64,000 nt of DNA from positions 62,001-126,000 of the forward strand of contig REAZ01000009.1 of the NCBI GenBank assembly GCA_004294445.1. Direction: 5' to 3'. How positions within the stretch are numbered: position 1 is the first letter of the stretch; each line of letters opens with the position of its first letter. The position numbers and the translations under genes are program-made. The stretch comes from Cytophagales bacterium (GTDB taxonomy: Bacteria > Bacteroidota > Bacteroidia > Cytophagales > Thermoflexibacteraceae). The notes under the pieces were generated by a model that saw nothing but the letters and a program-made list of their open reading frames with translations, had not been told where the DNA came from and did no database searches. Below, one piece after another: positions 57,601 through 64,000 of the stretch.

Positions 57601-59562
57601 TGCTATGGCAGGTGCTACAGAAATTGCAGTGGCTAACTTTTGGTAAGTAAGCGGCGTAGCTGTGCCACTAATCACAGGTCGGTCATTTATAGAGGTAACT
57701 GCTATATCTCTCGTGCGAGTATTACTTGATAATGCACCATTAAAGGCTGTAAAAGTTACTGTACGAGTATTAGCAGTTGGAATATCTGTATCATGACGAT
57801 AGGTAACTGCTTGTAATATAGTTTGATACTGCGCCGCAGTTCCTGTACCTGTAATAGTAAGTGTACTACCACTAAAAGAAGCAGTAATACCAGCAGGGAG
57901 CGCGCCCACAGTAGCCAATACATCTCCAGCCTGAAAATTTGTCGTGATTTGCACTGTAGCACTTGTGATATTCGTACCCGTTACGGTGATAGTACTTGCT
58001 ACTGTAGATGTTGGGTTATTGGTAAAATCCCCTGTGGCAGCTTCTGAATAAGCAAGTGCAGCACCTAAGCCTCCTGCTGGACCCAAAACAGGCACAGGTA
58101 TAGCCCCATAAATAAACTCTTGCTGATTTCTCGGCGTTGCGGCAGCCAAATCCATAGTAAGACCTGCTACACTGTGCGTAGTTGCAGCAGCTACTCCCGT
58201 AGCATCATAAGTAAAAGCACCACCATCATTGCGTAGTCTTCGTGCTACTGCAAGTGCAAGAGGAGCAGTTGATGGGTTAGGAGGATTGGGCAGTGTTGCT
58301 GTTCCGCCGTGATTATAAGTTGCAGTATAAGTAATATTATCTGTTCCAGTAAAAACGCCAAAATACTGTGTATCTATATTTCCCATCTGTGTGGGAACTG
58401 TAACATCATTAGGAGAGGCTGCTACCCTATAAACGTGCAGCACAGGCGTATTTGCTGTGGCTGTAACTTGAAAATTTCCAGTGCTATAAGCTATATTTGT
58501 GGTATTCCCTCCATAGACAAAGGCACTTGCATCGCCTACAGGTGCGCCAGAAAGTATCCTACTTGCACCAGTCAAATATCCTGCGGCATTTGTACCAATA
58601 TTATCTGTAGCATTGCCCGCAGCTTCATCGAAGCCATAATTGATAATAAAAAAACCGGGGTCAGCAGTTCTCTTACTGCACATAAAAGGTTGTAATTCGG
58701 TTGTTTGGTCTATGGGCTTATTCCAAATACGCACCTCATCTATCTGCCCAATAAGTTGGGCATCTCCAGCGGCTGCAAAATTACCCTGTGGTCTTCTTCC
58801 TATGAAGGCTCTTATACCTACATCACCAGGATTGAGATAATTTGCTCCATCTTTGATTCGCCTCGGTACGATACCTGTGGCAGTCAGGGGAAAGGCATTT
58901 GTCAGATTAGTTACTGCTCCAGTGGTATAATTACCAGAAGACACAAATGTTCTTGGTGTTCTAAAGGCGTTTCCCGCAGTTAGTTGTATTCCATTCACAA
59001 AAAGCCGACCTGTAGTGTTGCCACCTGCTATGGACAAAGTACCTACCACATGATACCAAGTATTTTGCTGTGGCGTAAATGGAAATGAAAAGTCAATAAA
59101 ATCACCGCTAAAGGCATCTCTATCGCCACCATAATTGGCGGCGGGGTCATTATTACTTCTAAAGCCAATTACAAAACTATTATCTGCTGTGGGGTCAATG
59201 ACTCCTGCCCCATTCCAATACAGATAAGACCAGCTCAAAAATAGTGGTGTATTTGCGAGTGCTATAGCTCCCGTTCCAGCATTGCCTCCTGTTACTGCTC
59301 CTGAAGTTTGGTCGGAGTTCGCCAAATCAACTAACCAAGCGTTATTAGCGAGTGGGTCTCTTTCAAACTTTACCCAGCACTCAAGAGTACGCTCAGTACT
59401 GGAAAATTCCGTATTAAACTGCCCAGATGCATCCGAGTTTACGTATTGCCCGTCAGCTGTAAATCTCATCGCATTACCCGACCCTTGCCCAAATGATAAA
59501 ATAGAACAATAAACAAAGAGAAATGTGAAAAAAAGTGAATAATGTAAGAATTTGTTTTTCAT
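54664..59562 (-). CDS. giant T9SS-secreted multidomain adhesin-like protein
   Basis: 1632 residues. Signal peptide (near LSFGQGSG), a LamG/concanavalin-like N-terminal domain (LECWVKFERDP ... NTWYHVVGTLSIAGGNTTGRLFVNGIQL), then about six ~110-residue cadherin-like repeats, each opening V(N)DRP/VNDAP, with T-E-N or Y-E after it, D-D-V-D-N... calcium-site-like acid clusters, Y..A(L)(R)SI(R)YRN and F.VNDG. One shorter DYNPN-type domain (YTPNKNYEGNDSFEWSASDG), an FN3-like domain and a C-terminal T9SS type A domain (LYPNPNTGNFVLLFEEKTSKNANIQIFNTLGQKVFG...YQKRFVVQK) close it. Probably a surface or released adhesin; ligand unknown. The C-terminal KIQ... resembles the tail of the NHL gene at 7122. 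Confidence 0.9.
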   Translation of the reverse strand: MKNKFLHYSLFFTFLFVYCSILSFGQGSGNAMRFTADGQYVNSDASGQFNTEFSSTERTLECWVKFERDPLANNAWLVDLANSDQTSGAVTGGNAGTGAIALANTPLFLSWSYLYWNGAGVIDPTADNSFVIGFRSNNDPAANYGGDRDAFSGDFIDFSFPFTPQQNTWYHVVGTLSIAGGNTTGRLFVNGIQLTAGNAFRTPRTFVSSGNYTTGAVTNLTNAFPLTATGIVPRRIKDGANYLNPGDVGIRAFIGRRPQGNFAAAGDAQLIGQIDEVRIWNKPIDQTTELQPFMCSKRTADPGFFIINYGFDEAAGNATDNIGTNAAGYLTGASRILSGAPVGDASAFVYGGNTTNIAYSTGNFQVTATANTPVLHVYRVAASPNDVTVPTQMGNIDTQYFGVFTGTDNITYTATYNHGGTATLPNPPNPSTAPLALAVARRLRNDGGAFTYDATGVAAATTHSVAGLTMDLAAATPRNQQEFIYGAIPVPVLGPAGGLGAALAYSEAATGDFTNNPTSTVASTITVTGTNITSATVQITTNFQAGDVLATVGALPAGITASFSGSTLTITGTGTAAQYQTILQAVTYRHDTDIPTANTRTVTFTAFNGALSSNTRTRDIAVTSINDRPVISGTATPLTYQKLATAISVAPAIAVADLDDANLTQAVLTITNFTALQDEFKFAIPLPAGITSAQVNGAGIATAGTITFTGTASRTTYATLLASLTYRNISATPAPATRTVDFQVTDNGSGATLAVLTNAVNPQVVINIDASLNVAPILAAGCPATARTFTENMLPLPSSVSLFPADPTVTDADDTDLSQVEFKFTSGYTNGQDELFYDGVLGAPFASTGFNAATGILLITGVNTIANYQAIMQNIKYRNTNIENPTGGNRTVAVTFSDNGFATTQPVKTTVACNIIVNVVPVNDAPTLATIGATTLTYIEQTLLGTALVDNTVAIADLDNTNMSSATAQITTNYRNAEDILEYSPAVAGITASWNVLTGTLTLSGGATIANYQTALQSIRYRNTSRNPNTALTRTVSFQVNDGQGANNLTNILTRNVTVTPVNDRPELAAIETLNLAYTEFEAAKQITNTITVDDVDNTTSASATISISGGFAEDVLAYTAIVGNPIVSGGYAGGVLTLNGTATLAQYQAALRNVTYNNTSRNPNITVRTVSFVVNDGSAIAPTNLNSAAITRQISITPVNDAPVVTNAVDVQNYTENETAKVIFPNPTNFTVQDVDNSNLASATVQIIGSYFADQDVLALGNTGLGIIGTWNAASGTLALSGAASVANYQTAIRSVTYFNSSQNPSGLRRTISISVNDGLMNSNTGTQAVNVLPVNDAPFVSNFTRRTGVNANLQLNNDVFLENYSDFENDAMGSVRITSLPSNGTLAQNGVLVTVGQVIASAGIALVYTPNKNYEGNDSFEWSASDGALFSLATARANIVVGTTGIYPPINLKAKAGSQQVFLTWEPVVVAGVSVIYEIYLFSPNQPQRLVGTTDQEKFTVTGLENGVAYVFRVLATDALRRTSDFSNPATARPSIILGTEEADLANLNFALYPNPNTGNFVLLFEEKTSKNANIQIFNTLGQKVFGKEIQSVSGRYEEKIDSVILSEGTYILHISTGTNNYQKRFVVQK

Positions 59563-59844
59563 AAAAAAATAAGTTGAGTCCTATAAATAGAGATAATAGT
59601 TTACCATACAAAATTATTTCAGAAACTTAGAAATATAAATTTTCCTCAAAAGTATAGTATTTTTTTGAGATTGATACAAGAAATACGAAAAAACAAAGAC
59701 AATATTGTGCTGAAACAACATATTAAAAAAATGTAACTGTGAGGAACTATATTTTATGAATAGAACATTATTGCATCTTTATTGTTATCATAGAGGAAAA
59801 AAATAGTTTAGCGAAATATTGAGGGAAATAAAAAAGTAAATCAA
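59563..59844. other. intergenic region between divergent genes
   Basis: About 280 A/T-rich bases between the T9SS gene and the FMN reductase. Likely holds both promoters; I cannot place them reliably. Confidence 0.4.
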
Positions 59845-60405
59845 ATGAATATTGTGATTATCTCTGGAAGCACACGCACAGGAAGGTTATCTCATCAAGC
59901 TACTGTGGAACTGCATAGGCGTATGGCTTTGCAGGGTATTAGTGCAGAAATTATCGATTTGGCAGAATATAACTTGCCCATGCTCGAAGATACGGCAAGT
60001 AAGCATAAAAACCCGCCACCTCTATTAGCCACTTTTGCCCAAAAATTGGATGCCGCTGATGCTATGGTTTTTGTTTCTCCCGAATACCACGGAAGTTATT
60101 CTGGCGCACTCAAAAACGCCCTCGATTACGTTTGGAAAGAGTTCAGCAAAAAGCCAATTGGGGTAGTAACAGCTACTACGGGCAAGTTTGGCGGAATAAA
60201 CGCCTCTACCCAGATGCAACTGCTGATTTTATCGTTAGGTGCTTTCCCTATGCCCTATAAACTACTCGTCCCTGACGTAGATAAGGCTTTTGACGCAAGC
60301 GGTACACTTACTAATGAAACTACTGCTAAAAGTTTTGAAAAATTCATCAGCGAGTTTATGTGGTTTGCCAAAGCCATCGTAGCACCAAAAAAACAAAATA
60401 GATGA
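59845..60405 (+). CDS. NAD(P)H-dependent FMN reductase
   Basis: 186 residues. Flavodoxin-like fold: IVIISGSTRTGRLSHQATVEL (phosphate-binding SGSTR), LAEYNLPMLED, DAMVFVSPEYHGSYSGALKNALDYV (SPEYHGS..P.LKN), and KPIGVVTATTGKFGG. Azoreductase/quinone or flavin reductase of the NADPH-dependent FMN reductase family; the exact substrate is unknown. Its stop overlaps the ATG of the next gene (ATGA). Confidence 0.93.
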   Translation: MNIVIISGSTRTGRLSHQATVELHRRMALQGISAEIIDLAEYNLPMLEDTASKHKNPPPLLATFAQKLDAADAMVFVSPEYHGSYSGALKNALDYVWKEFSKKPIGVVTATTGKFGGINASTQMQLLILSLGAFPMPYKLLVPDVDKAFDASGTLTNETTAKSFEKFISEFMWFAKAIVAPKKQNR

Positions 60406-61301
60406 GTCCGTTATTTTCTATCGTGATTCCTACTTACAATAGAGCGCATCTTATTGTTCCCACTTTGCAGTCCGTTCTCCATCAGACCTTCAGAGATTTC
60501 GAGATATTGGTCATTGATGACGGCAGCACTGACGAAACAGAAGACGTAGTAGAAATTAATTTCCCTAATCAAAGTAAAATTAAATATATACGCAAAAAAA
60601 ACGAAGAGCGGTCTGTAGCGCGCAATACAGGTTTTCATCTGGCAAAGGGAGAATATGTTGTTTTTTTTGATTCTGACGACATCATGCTCCCCCACTACCT
60701 CCATACGCTACACAAAGCAATAGAAGAACACCCAAATTGTAACTTTTTTGCTACCAAATACCAAATAGATACTGACAGTGTTATTTCTACCAATGAAATA
60801 GCCTCTCTCAAAGAAGGTTTTTACGATTACCAACTCTTGCTCAAGGGAAATATTTTCGGGACAATGGTGGCAGCAAAAAAGCAAAACGCCAATTTTTACC
60901 CTTTCCCACCCACCTTTAGCATGTGCGAAGACTGGATTTTTAATATGCTCAATCTAAAAAATGACAAAATATACCTCATCGATACCATAGGTATTACCAT
61001 CATAAACCACCAGACTCGCTCAATGGCAAATAACGACAAAGCCATCAAAGGCAGAATCGAAGCGATGAAATTTATCAAAAAAAATATAACTTTTAAGCCC
61101 AAAGAAAACAGATTATTAGAAGGATATACTTACCAATTTTGTGCTATTCATAGCTACATAGACGAAAAACAAATGGATGCCTTTGTTTTCTTGCTAAAAG
61201 CAGTCTTCAGATTAGGAATTAGCATAGCTGTATTAGCTTTATTGGCAAAAATTATTTTAGGAAAAAATATCATTAGCAGGCTCAGGCAGAGTTACGGATA
61301 A
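60402..61301 (+). CDS. family 2 glycosyltransferase
   Basis: 299 residues: FSIVIPTYNRAHLIVPTLQSVLHQTFRDFEILVIDDGSTDET, SVARNTGFHLAKGEYVVFFDSDDIMLP (metal-binding D-S-D-D). GT-A fold. A short C-terminal hydrophobic stretch (LGISIAVLALLAKIIL) may associate it with the membrane. ATGA overlap with the FMN reductase gene, an unusual pairing without clear functional meaning. Confidence 0.92.
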   Translation: MSPLFSIVIPTYNRAHLIVPTLQSVLHQTFRDFEILVIDDGSTDETEDVVEINFPNQSKIKYIRKKNEERSVARNTGFHLAKGEYVVFFDSDDIMLPHYLHTLHKAIEEHPNCNFFATKYQIDTDSVISTNEIASLKEGFYDYQLLLKGNIFGTMVAAKKQNANFYPFPPTFSMCEDWIFNMLNLKNDKIYLIDTIGITIINHQTRSMANNDKAIKGRIEAMKFIKKNITFKPKENRLLEGYTYQFCAIHSYIDEKQMDAFVFLLKAVFRLGISIAVLALLAKIILGKNIISRLRQSYG

Positions 61302-61376
61302 TTCGGTAAATGCAGCTATAGTACAGTGTTTTTACTTTATGCAGGAAAAAAATATTGTGATTACTTGGAAAATATA

Positions 61377-61418
61377 AGGGCTTTCTATTGGTTTTTCATT
61401 CACCAAAACGAAAGCCCT
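61377..61418. terminator. hairpin between convergent genes
   Basis: AGGGCTTTC (61377-61385) / GAAAGCCCT (61410-61418), with inner TTGGT / ACCAA pairing. A long stem without a clear T run; likely a terminator for the convergent GT2 and NhaD genes. Confidence 0.55.
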
Positions 61419-61448
61419 GAAGTTAGAACGGAAGAAATATAAAAAATC

Positions 61449-62720
61449 CTAATGTGTGAGCATATATTGTAACAAATAAGCACCCGCCCCTGCAAAATAG
61501 CCCAAAGCAGCCAACAAGCCTATTTTTTTCATGTACCAACCAAACTCTATTCTTTCCATACCCATCACCGCTACGCCCGCTGCCGAGCCTATGATGAGGA
61601 TACTGCCGCCTGTGCCAGCACAATACGCCATAAACTCCCACAACTTGTGGTCAGTAGGGTAAGAAGCCAAATCGTACATACCAATAGATGCCGCTACCAA
61701 AGGTACGTTATCTATAACCGCCGAAGCTACGCCAATCGCAAGCACTATCAAGTCCTGATGCCCAATATTGGTGTCTAACCACTTGGCAAGTTCGGTAAGC
61801 ACTCCTGTAACTTGCAGAGAACCAATAGCAAGCAAAATACCTAAGAAGAACAAAATACTTGCAGTATCTATGCGGGCAAGGGCGGCTACAGGAGAAAGTT
61901 TTTTCTTCAGTAGCTCATCAGCCTTGCTATCTATAATTTCTGAAACTGTCCAGAGAACGCCCAAGCCGAGCAAAATGCCCATGTAAGGAGGGAGATGCGT
62001 AATGGTTTTGAAGACAGGTACAAATATAAGTGCGCCTACACCCACCAAAAGCATAATCATGCCGCCTTTGGGGATTTCCTCTTCGTGTGCGGTAATTTTA
62101 GCTTTTTCTATGTCGCCTTTCATGCTAAAAGAAAGAAAAATGAGGGGAACAATAATGCAAATAAGACTTGGTATGAAGGTGCTTGTAATGATAGCTGAAG
62201 CCGTGATTCTGTCTTCAATCCAAAGCATCGTAGTTGTTACATCACCTATTGGCGACCACGCCCCGCCAGCGTTGGCAGCTATAATGACCATGCCCGCAAA
62301 AAACTTGCGTTCATTTTCGTTATGCACCAACTTTCTGAGCAAAGAAATCATAACGATAGCGGTAGTGAGGTTGTCCAAAATAGCAGAAAGGAAAAAGGTA
62401 ACGAGAGAAAGAATCCAAAGCAAGCCAACTTTATTTTGGGCTTTGATGCGGTCGGTAATGAACCTAAAGCCATGATGGGCATCTATGAGTTCTACTATTG
62501 TCATTGCACCTATCAGGAAGAAAAGAATTTCGGCAACCTCGCCCAAATGCTCGCGGAGGTGATGCGTAACTTCATGGTAATCAGATGAATTTACGGCATA
62601 GACCGTCCAGCAAAAGACAGCCGCAAGCATCGCGGGGGCAGTCTTGTTGAGGTTCAGCGGATGCTCAAATGCGATAGCAACATAGCCGATAATAAATATA
62701 AGAATCATTAAAGTTGTCAT
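61449..62720 (-). CDS. nhaD: Na+/H+ antiporter NhaD
   Basis: 423 residues from ATG 62720 (MTTLMILIFIIGYVAIAFEHPLNLNKTAPAML); a TTG two codons upstream is the only alternative. About twelve membrane helices; NhaD-type motifs LSAILDNLTTAIVMISLLRKL, IIAANAGGAWSPIGDVTTTMLW, and DNVPLVAASIGMYDLA. Expels Na+ in exchange for H+, consistent with a marine or alkaline habitat. Single gene. Confidence 0.93.
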   Translation of the reverse strand: MTTLMILIFIIGYVAIAFEHPLNLNKTAPAMLAAVFCWTVYAVNSSDYHEVTHHLREHLGEVAEILFFLIGAMTIVELIDAHHGFRFITDRIKAQNKVGLLWILSLVTFFLSAILDNLTTAIVMISLLRKLVHNENERKFFAGMVIIAANAGGAWSPIGDVTTTMLWIEDRITASAIITSTFIPSLICIIVPLIFLSFSMKGDIEKAKITAHEEEIPKGGMIMLLVGVGALIFVPVFKTITHLPPYMGILLGLGVLWTVSEIIDSKADELLKKKLSPVAALARIDTASILFFLGILLAIGSLQVTGVLTELAKWLDTNIGHQDLIVLAIGVASAVIDNVPLVAASIGMYDLASYPTDHKLWEFMAYCAGTGGSILIIGSAAGVAVMGMERIEFGWYMKKIGLLAALGYFAGAGAYLLQYMLTH

Positions 62721-63172
62721 GGTCAATTTTTTTTCAGATTAGTTTTTTCCTTAATAGTTTTTCAATGCTAAACAAATTTGTGAATTATTCAAAATAAATG
62801 CAAAGGAATTATAGAAGTTTTTATTTTTTCTTAGAAAATTAACATAAAAAGGAAATAAATAGATAAACGAAGGCAAAAAAATTATACTTTTATATATAGA
62901 TATAAAAATATATTGTTATTTTCGCGACTCGAAAGCGGTGTTTAAATAGTCTGTAGCGTTACGGCTTGTATTTTGTAAAAAATTAGTAAAAGTAGTTTTG
63001 TATTTTATTAAGTTCCCTTTGCTAAACCTTTTTCAGAAAACAACGTAAATACACTCAAAACATCGAAACCCCACTTACTTCCAAATGATTATTTTTTATA
63101 ATAAAACCTATAAATGAGGTTCAAACTTGATATTTTCATGTCTGACTTAACATTTAAAAACCAAAAGCACTT
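62721..63172. other. intergenic region with the promoter and long leader of the DksA-like gene
   Basis: 450 A/T-rich bases. TTTG at 62972-62975 and TAGTTTTG at 62993-63000 form a promoter with a 17-base spacer. This predicts a leader of about 165 bases before the ATG at 63173. No obvious hairpin or leader peptide could be read in the leader. Confidence 0.5.
62972..63000 (+). promoter_or_regulatory. promoter of the DksA-like gene
   Basis: -33 TTTG and -7 TAGTTTTG (TAnnTTTG), 17 bases apart; start near 63007. Confidence 0.5.
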
Positions 63173-63559
63173 ATGAAGTCATCAACAACAGGAGAAAAGG
63201 TTCGCTACTCTGAATCGGAGTTAAGTGAATTTGAAGAATTATTGACTGCCAAGCTAAAAGAATCAAAGGAAAAGTTTGCTCATCTAAAAGACTCTTTGAC
63301 AAGACGTTCGTCTGGAGAAGATGCTAACATGAATAGTGTAAAATCCTTAGAAGATGGGGCTGACTCTTTGGAAAAGGAACAACTTAACCAGCTTGCTGCA
63401 AGAACGCAAAAGTACATTACGCAATTAGAAAATGCACTCGTAAGACTCAAAAACGGCACTTATGGCATCTGTGCAACTACAGGTAAACTCATTCCCAAAG
63501 AAAGATTGCGAGCCGTACCGCACACTCAGTACTCTATCGAAGCTAAGAAAACAAGCTAA
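63173..63559 (+). CDS. TraR/DksA-family protein lacking the zinc cysteines
   Basis: 128 residues. N-terminal coiled coil (SELSEFEELLTAKLKESKEKFAHLKDSLTRR ... EQLNQLAARTQKYITQLENALVRLKNGTYG) and the TraR/DksA C-terminal motif YGICATTGKLIPKERLRAVPHTQYSIEAKK. In classic DksA this is a four-Cys zinc finger; here only one Cys remains. This matches the Bacteroidota version of the family. The coiled coil may still enter the RNA polymerase secondary channel. Followed by a strong terminator. Confidence 0.9.
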   Translation: MKSSTTGEKVRYSESELSEFEELLTAKLKESKEKFAHLKDSLTRRSSGEDANMNSVKSLEDGADSLEKEQLNQLAARTQKYITQLENALVRLKNGTYGICATTGKLIPKERLRAVPHTQYSIEAKKTS

Positions 63560-63581
63560 ATATAGTGCAAAAACACATCAC

Positions 63582-63618
63582 AAAATTCCAAATCAATCAA
63601 GGATTTGGAATTTTTTTT
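63582..63618 (+). terminator. intrinsic terminator of the DksA-like gene
   Basis: AAAATTCCAAATC (63582-63594) / GATTTGGAATTTT (63602-63614), 13 bp, then a T run. Confidence 0.9.
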
Positions 63619-63660
63619 ATTTTTGCACCAGTCATCAATCCTTATTAAGAAGCGAGAGAA

Positions 63661-64000
63661 ATGGAAAAAGATATTTTATACATGAATCGGGCATTGGAAC
63701 TTGCGCTTTCAGGCAGAGGGCTTGTGAGTCCGAACCCGATGGTAGGGTGCGTGATTGTGCATGAGGACAAAATCATTGGGGAAGGCTATCATAAGCGTTT
63801 TGGTGAGCCACACGCAGAAGTAAACGCCATCAATGCAGTGGCAGACAAAGAACTGCTCAAAGAAGCTACCTTGTATGTAAACTTGGAGCCATGCTCGCAC
63901 TTTGGCAAAACGCCCCCTTGTGCAGATTTTATTATTAGGCATCAGCTAAAAAAGGTAGTCGTTGCTAACTTAGATACAAACCCCCTCGTGGCAGGAAAAG
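63661..64000 (+). CDS. ribD: riboflavin biosynthesis deaminase/reductase RibD, N-terminal part
   Basis: 113 codons to the window edge from ATG 63661 (MEKDILYMNRALELALSGRGLVSPNPMVGCVIV). The zinc deaminase motif HAEVNAI and PCSHFGKTPPC (zinc Cys pair) are present, typical of the CMP/dCMP deaminase-like half of RibD, which deaminates the pyrimidine intermediate in riboflavin synthesis. The reductase half would follow outside the window. Confidence 0.95.
   Translation, partial: MEKDILYMNRALELALSGRGLVSPNPMVGCVIVHEDKIIGEGYHKRFGEPHAEVNAINAVADKELLKEATLYVNLEPCSHFGKTPPCADFIIRHQLKKVVVANLDTNPLVAGK

Noticed and set aside
56431-59512. Open frames antisense to the giant T9SS gene
   Set aside because: Shadow frames of a repetitive, Thr/Ala-rich coding region.

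Overview
The window is a stretch of chromosome from a member of the Bacteroidota, most likely a gliding or marine Cytophagales-type organism. This rests on gene content, not on a database match. Promoters match the Bacteroidota consensus (TTTG near -33, TAnnTTTG near -7). Two very large secreted proteins end in type IX secretion (T9SS type A) sorting domains. There are 7TM/coiled-coil/SpoIIE phosphatases, a CCDC81-like HU + SPOR protein, DUF6452/DUF6048 neighbours and a TraR/DksA homologue without its zinc cysteines. Most of the window is ordinary chromosome: about 50 genes on both strands in short operons, one tRNA-Leu(CAA), no rRNA, no complete insertion sequence, no CRISPR array and no prophage.

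Layout. 1-6.8 kb: a cut-off alpha/beta hydrolase, a small secreted protein, an FAD oxidoreductase, a PD-(D/E)XK-like protein, a SpoIIE phosphatase and two unknown small genes, with three copies of a 59-bp structured repeat. 6.8-10.9 kb: a nine-unit 21-bp tandem array, a long hairpin, then a secreted NHL-repeat protein and a lipoprotein bounded by diverged direct repeats. 10.9-18.5 kb: pyruvate dehydrogenase E2, polysaccharide deacetylase, tRNA 2-selenouridine synthase, a 7TMR-DISM/SpoIIE phosphatase, a TlpA-like thioredoxin and DUF2461. 18.7-23.2 kb: TPR protein, outer-membrane barrel and HU/SPOR protein in a row. 23.2-27.6 kb: a hybrid histidine kinase directly downstream of trpG, both behind a tryptophan-attenuator leader. 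27.8-37.8 kb: HlyD, PfkB kinase, an lptE-TPR-MFS operon, and a penicillin acylase-GT-C-GT2 operon. 37.9-49.2 kb: UvrD/PcrA helicase, a PIN toxin/antitoxin-like pair, an FGE-sulfatase protein, a methyltransferase, tRNA-Leu, CcmC-like, ScoB, RodA, the DUF6452/DUF6048 pair and an AAA ATPase/DUF4276 pair. 49.3-64 kb: two tandem-Usp proteins, YigZ, a DapA-family aldolase, PurS, PlsC, Ndk, a 1632-residue T9SS adhesin-like protein, FMN reductase + GT2, NhaD, a DksA-like protein and the start of ribD.

The most interesting signals are regulatory or structural. (1) A complete trp-type attenuator (19-codon leader peptide with two Trp codons, mutually exclusive pairings, intrinsic terminator) precedes trpG and, by adjacency, a multi-PAS hybrid kinase. 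(2) A PIN-domain toxin gene is broken exactly at a canonical -1 slippery heptamer. (3) A 59-bp element folds as a three-way junction and shows a compensatory base change; one copy sits inside a duplicated sequence whose other copy lacks it, which is evidence that the element moves. (4) An AAA ATPase/DUF4276 (Toprim-like) pair is a candidate phage-defence module.

All functional names come from reading motifs by eye. No searches, alignments or folding calculations were run.
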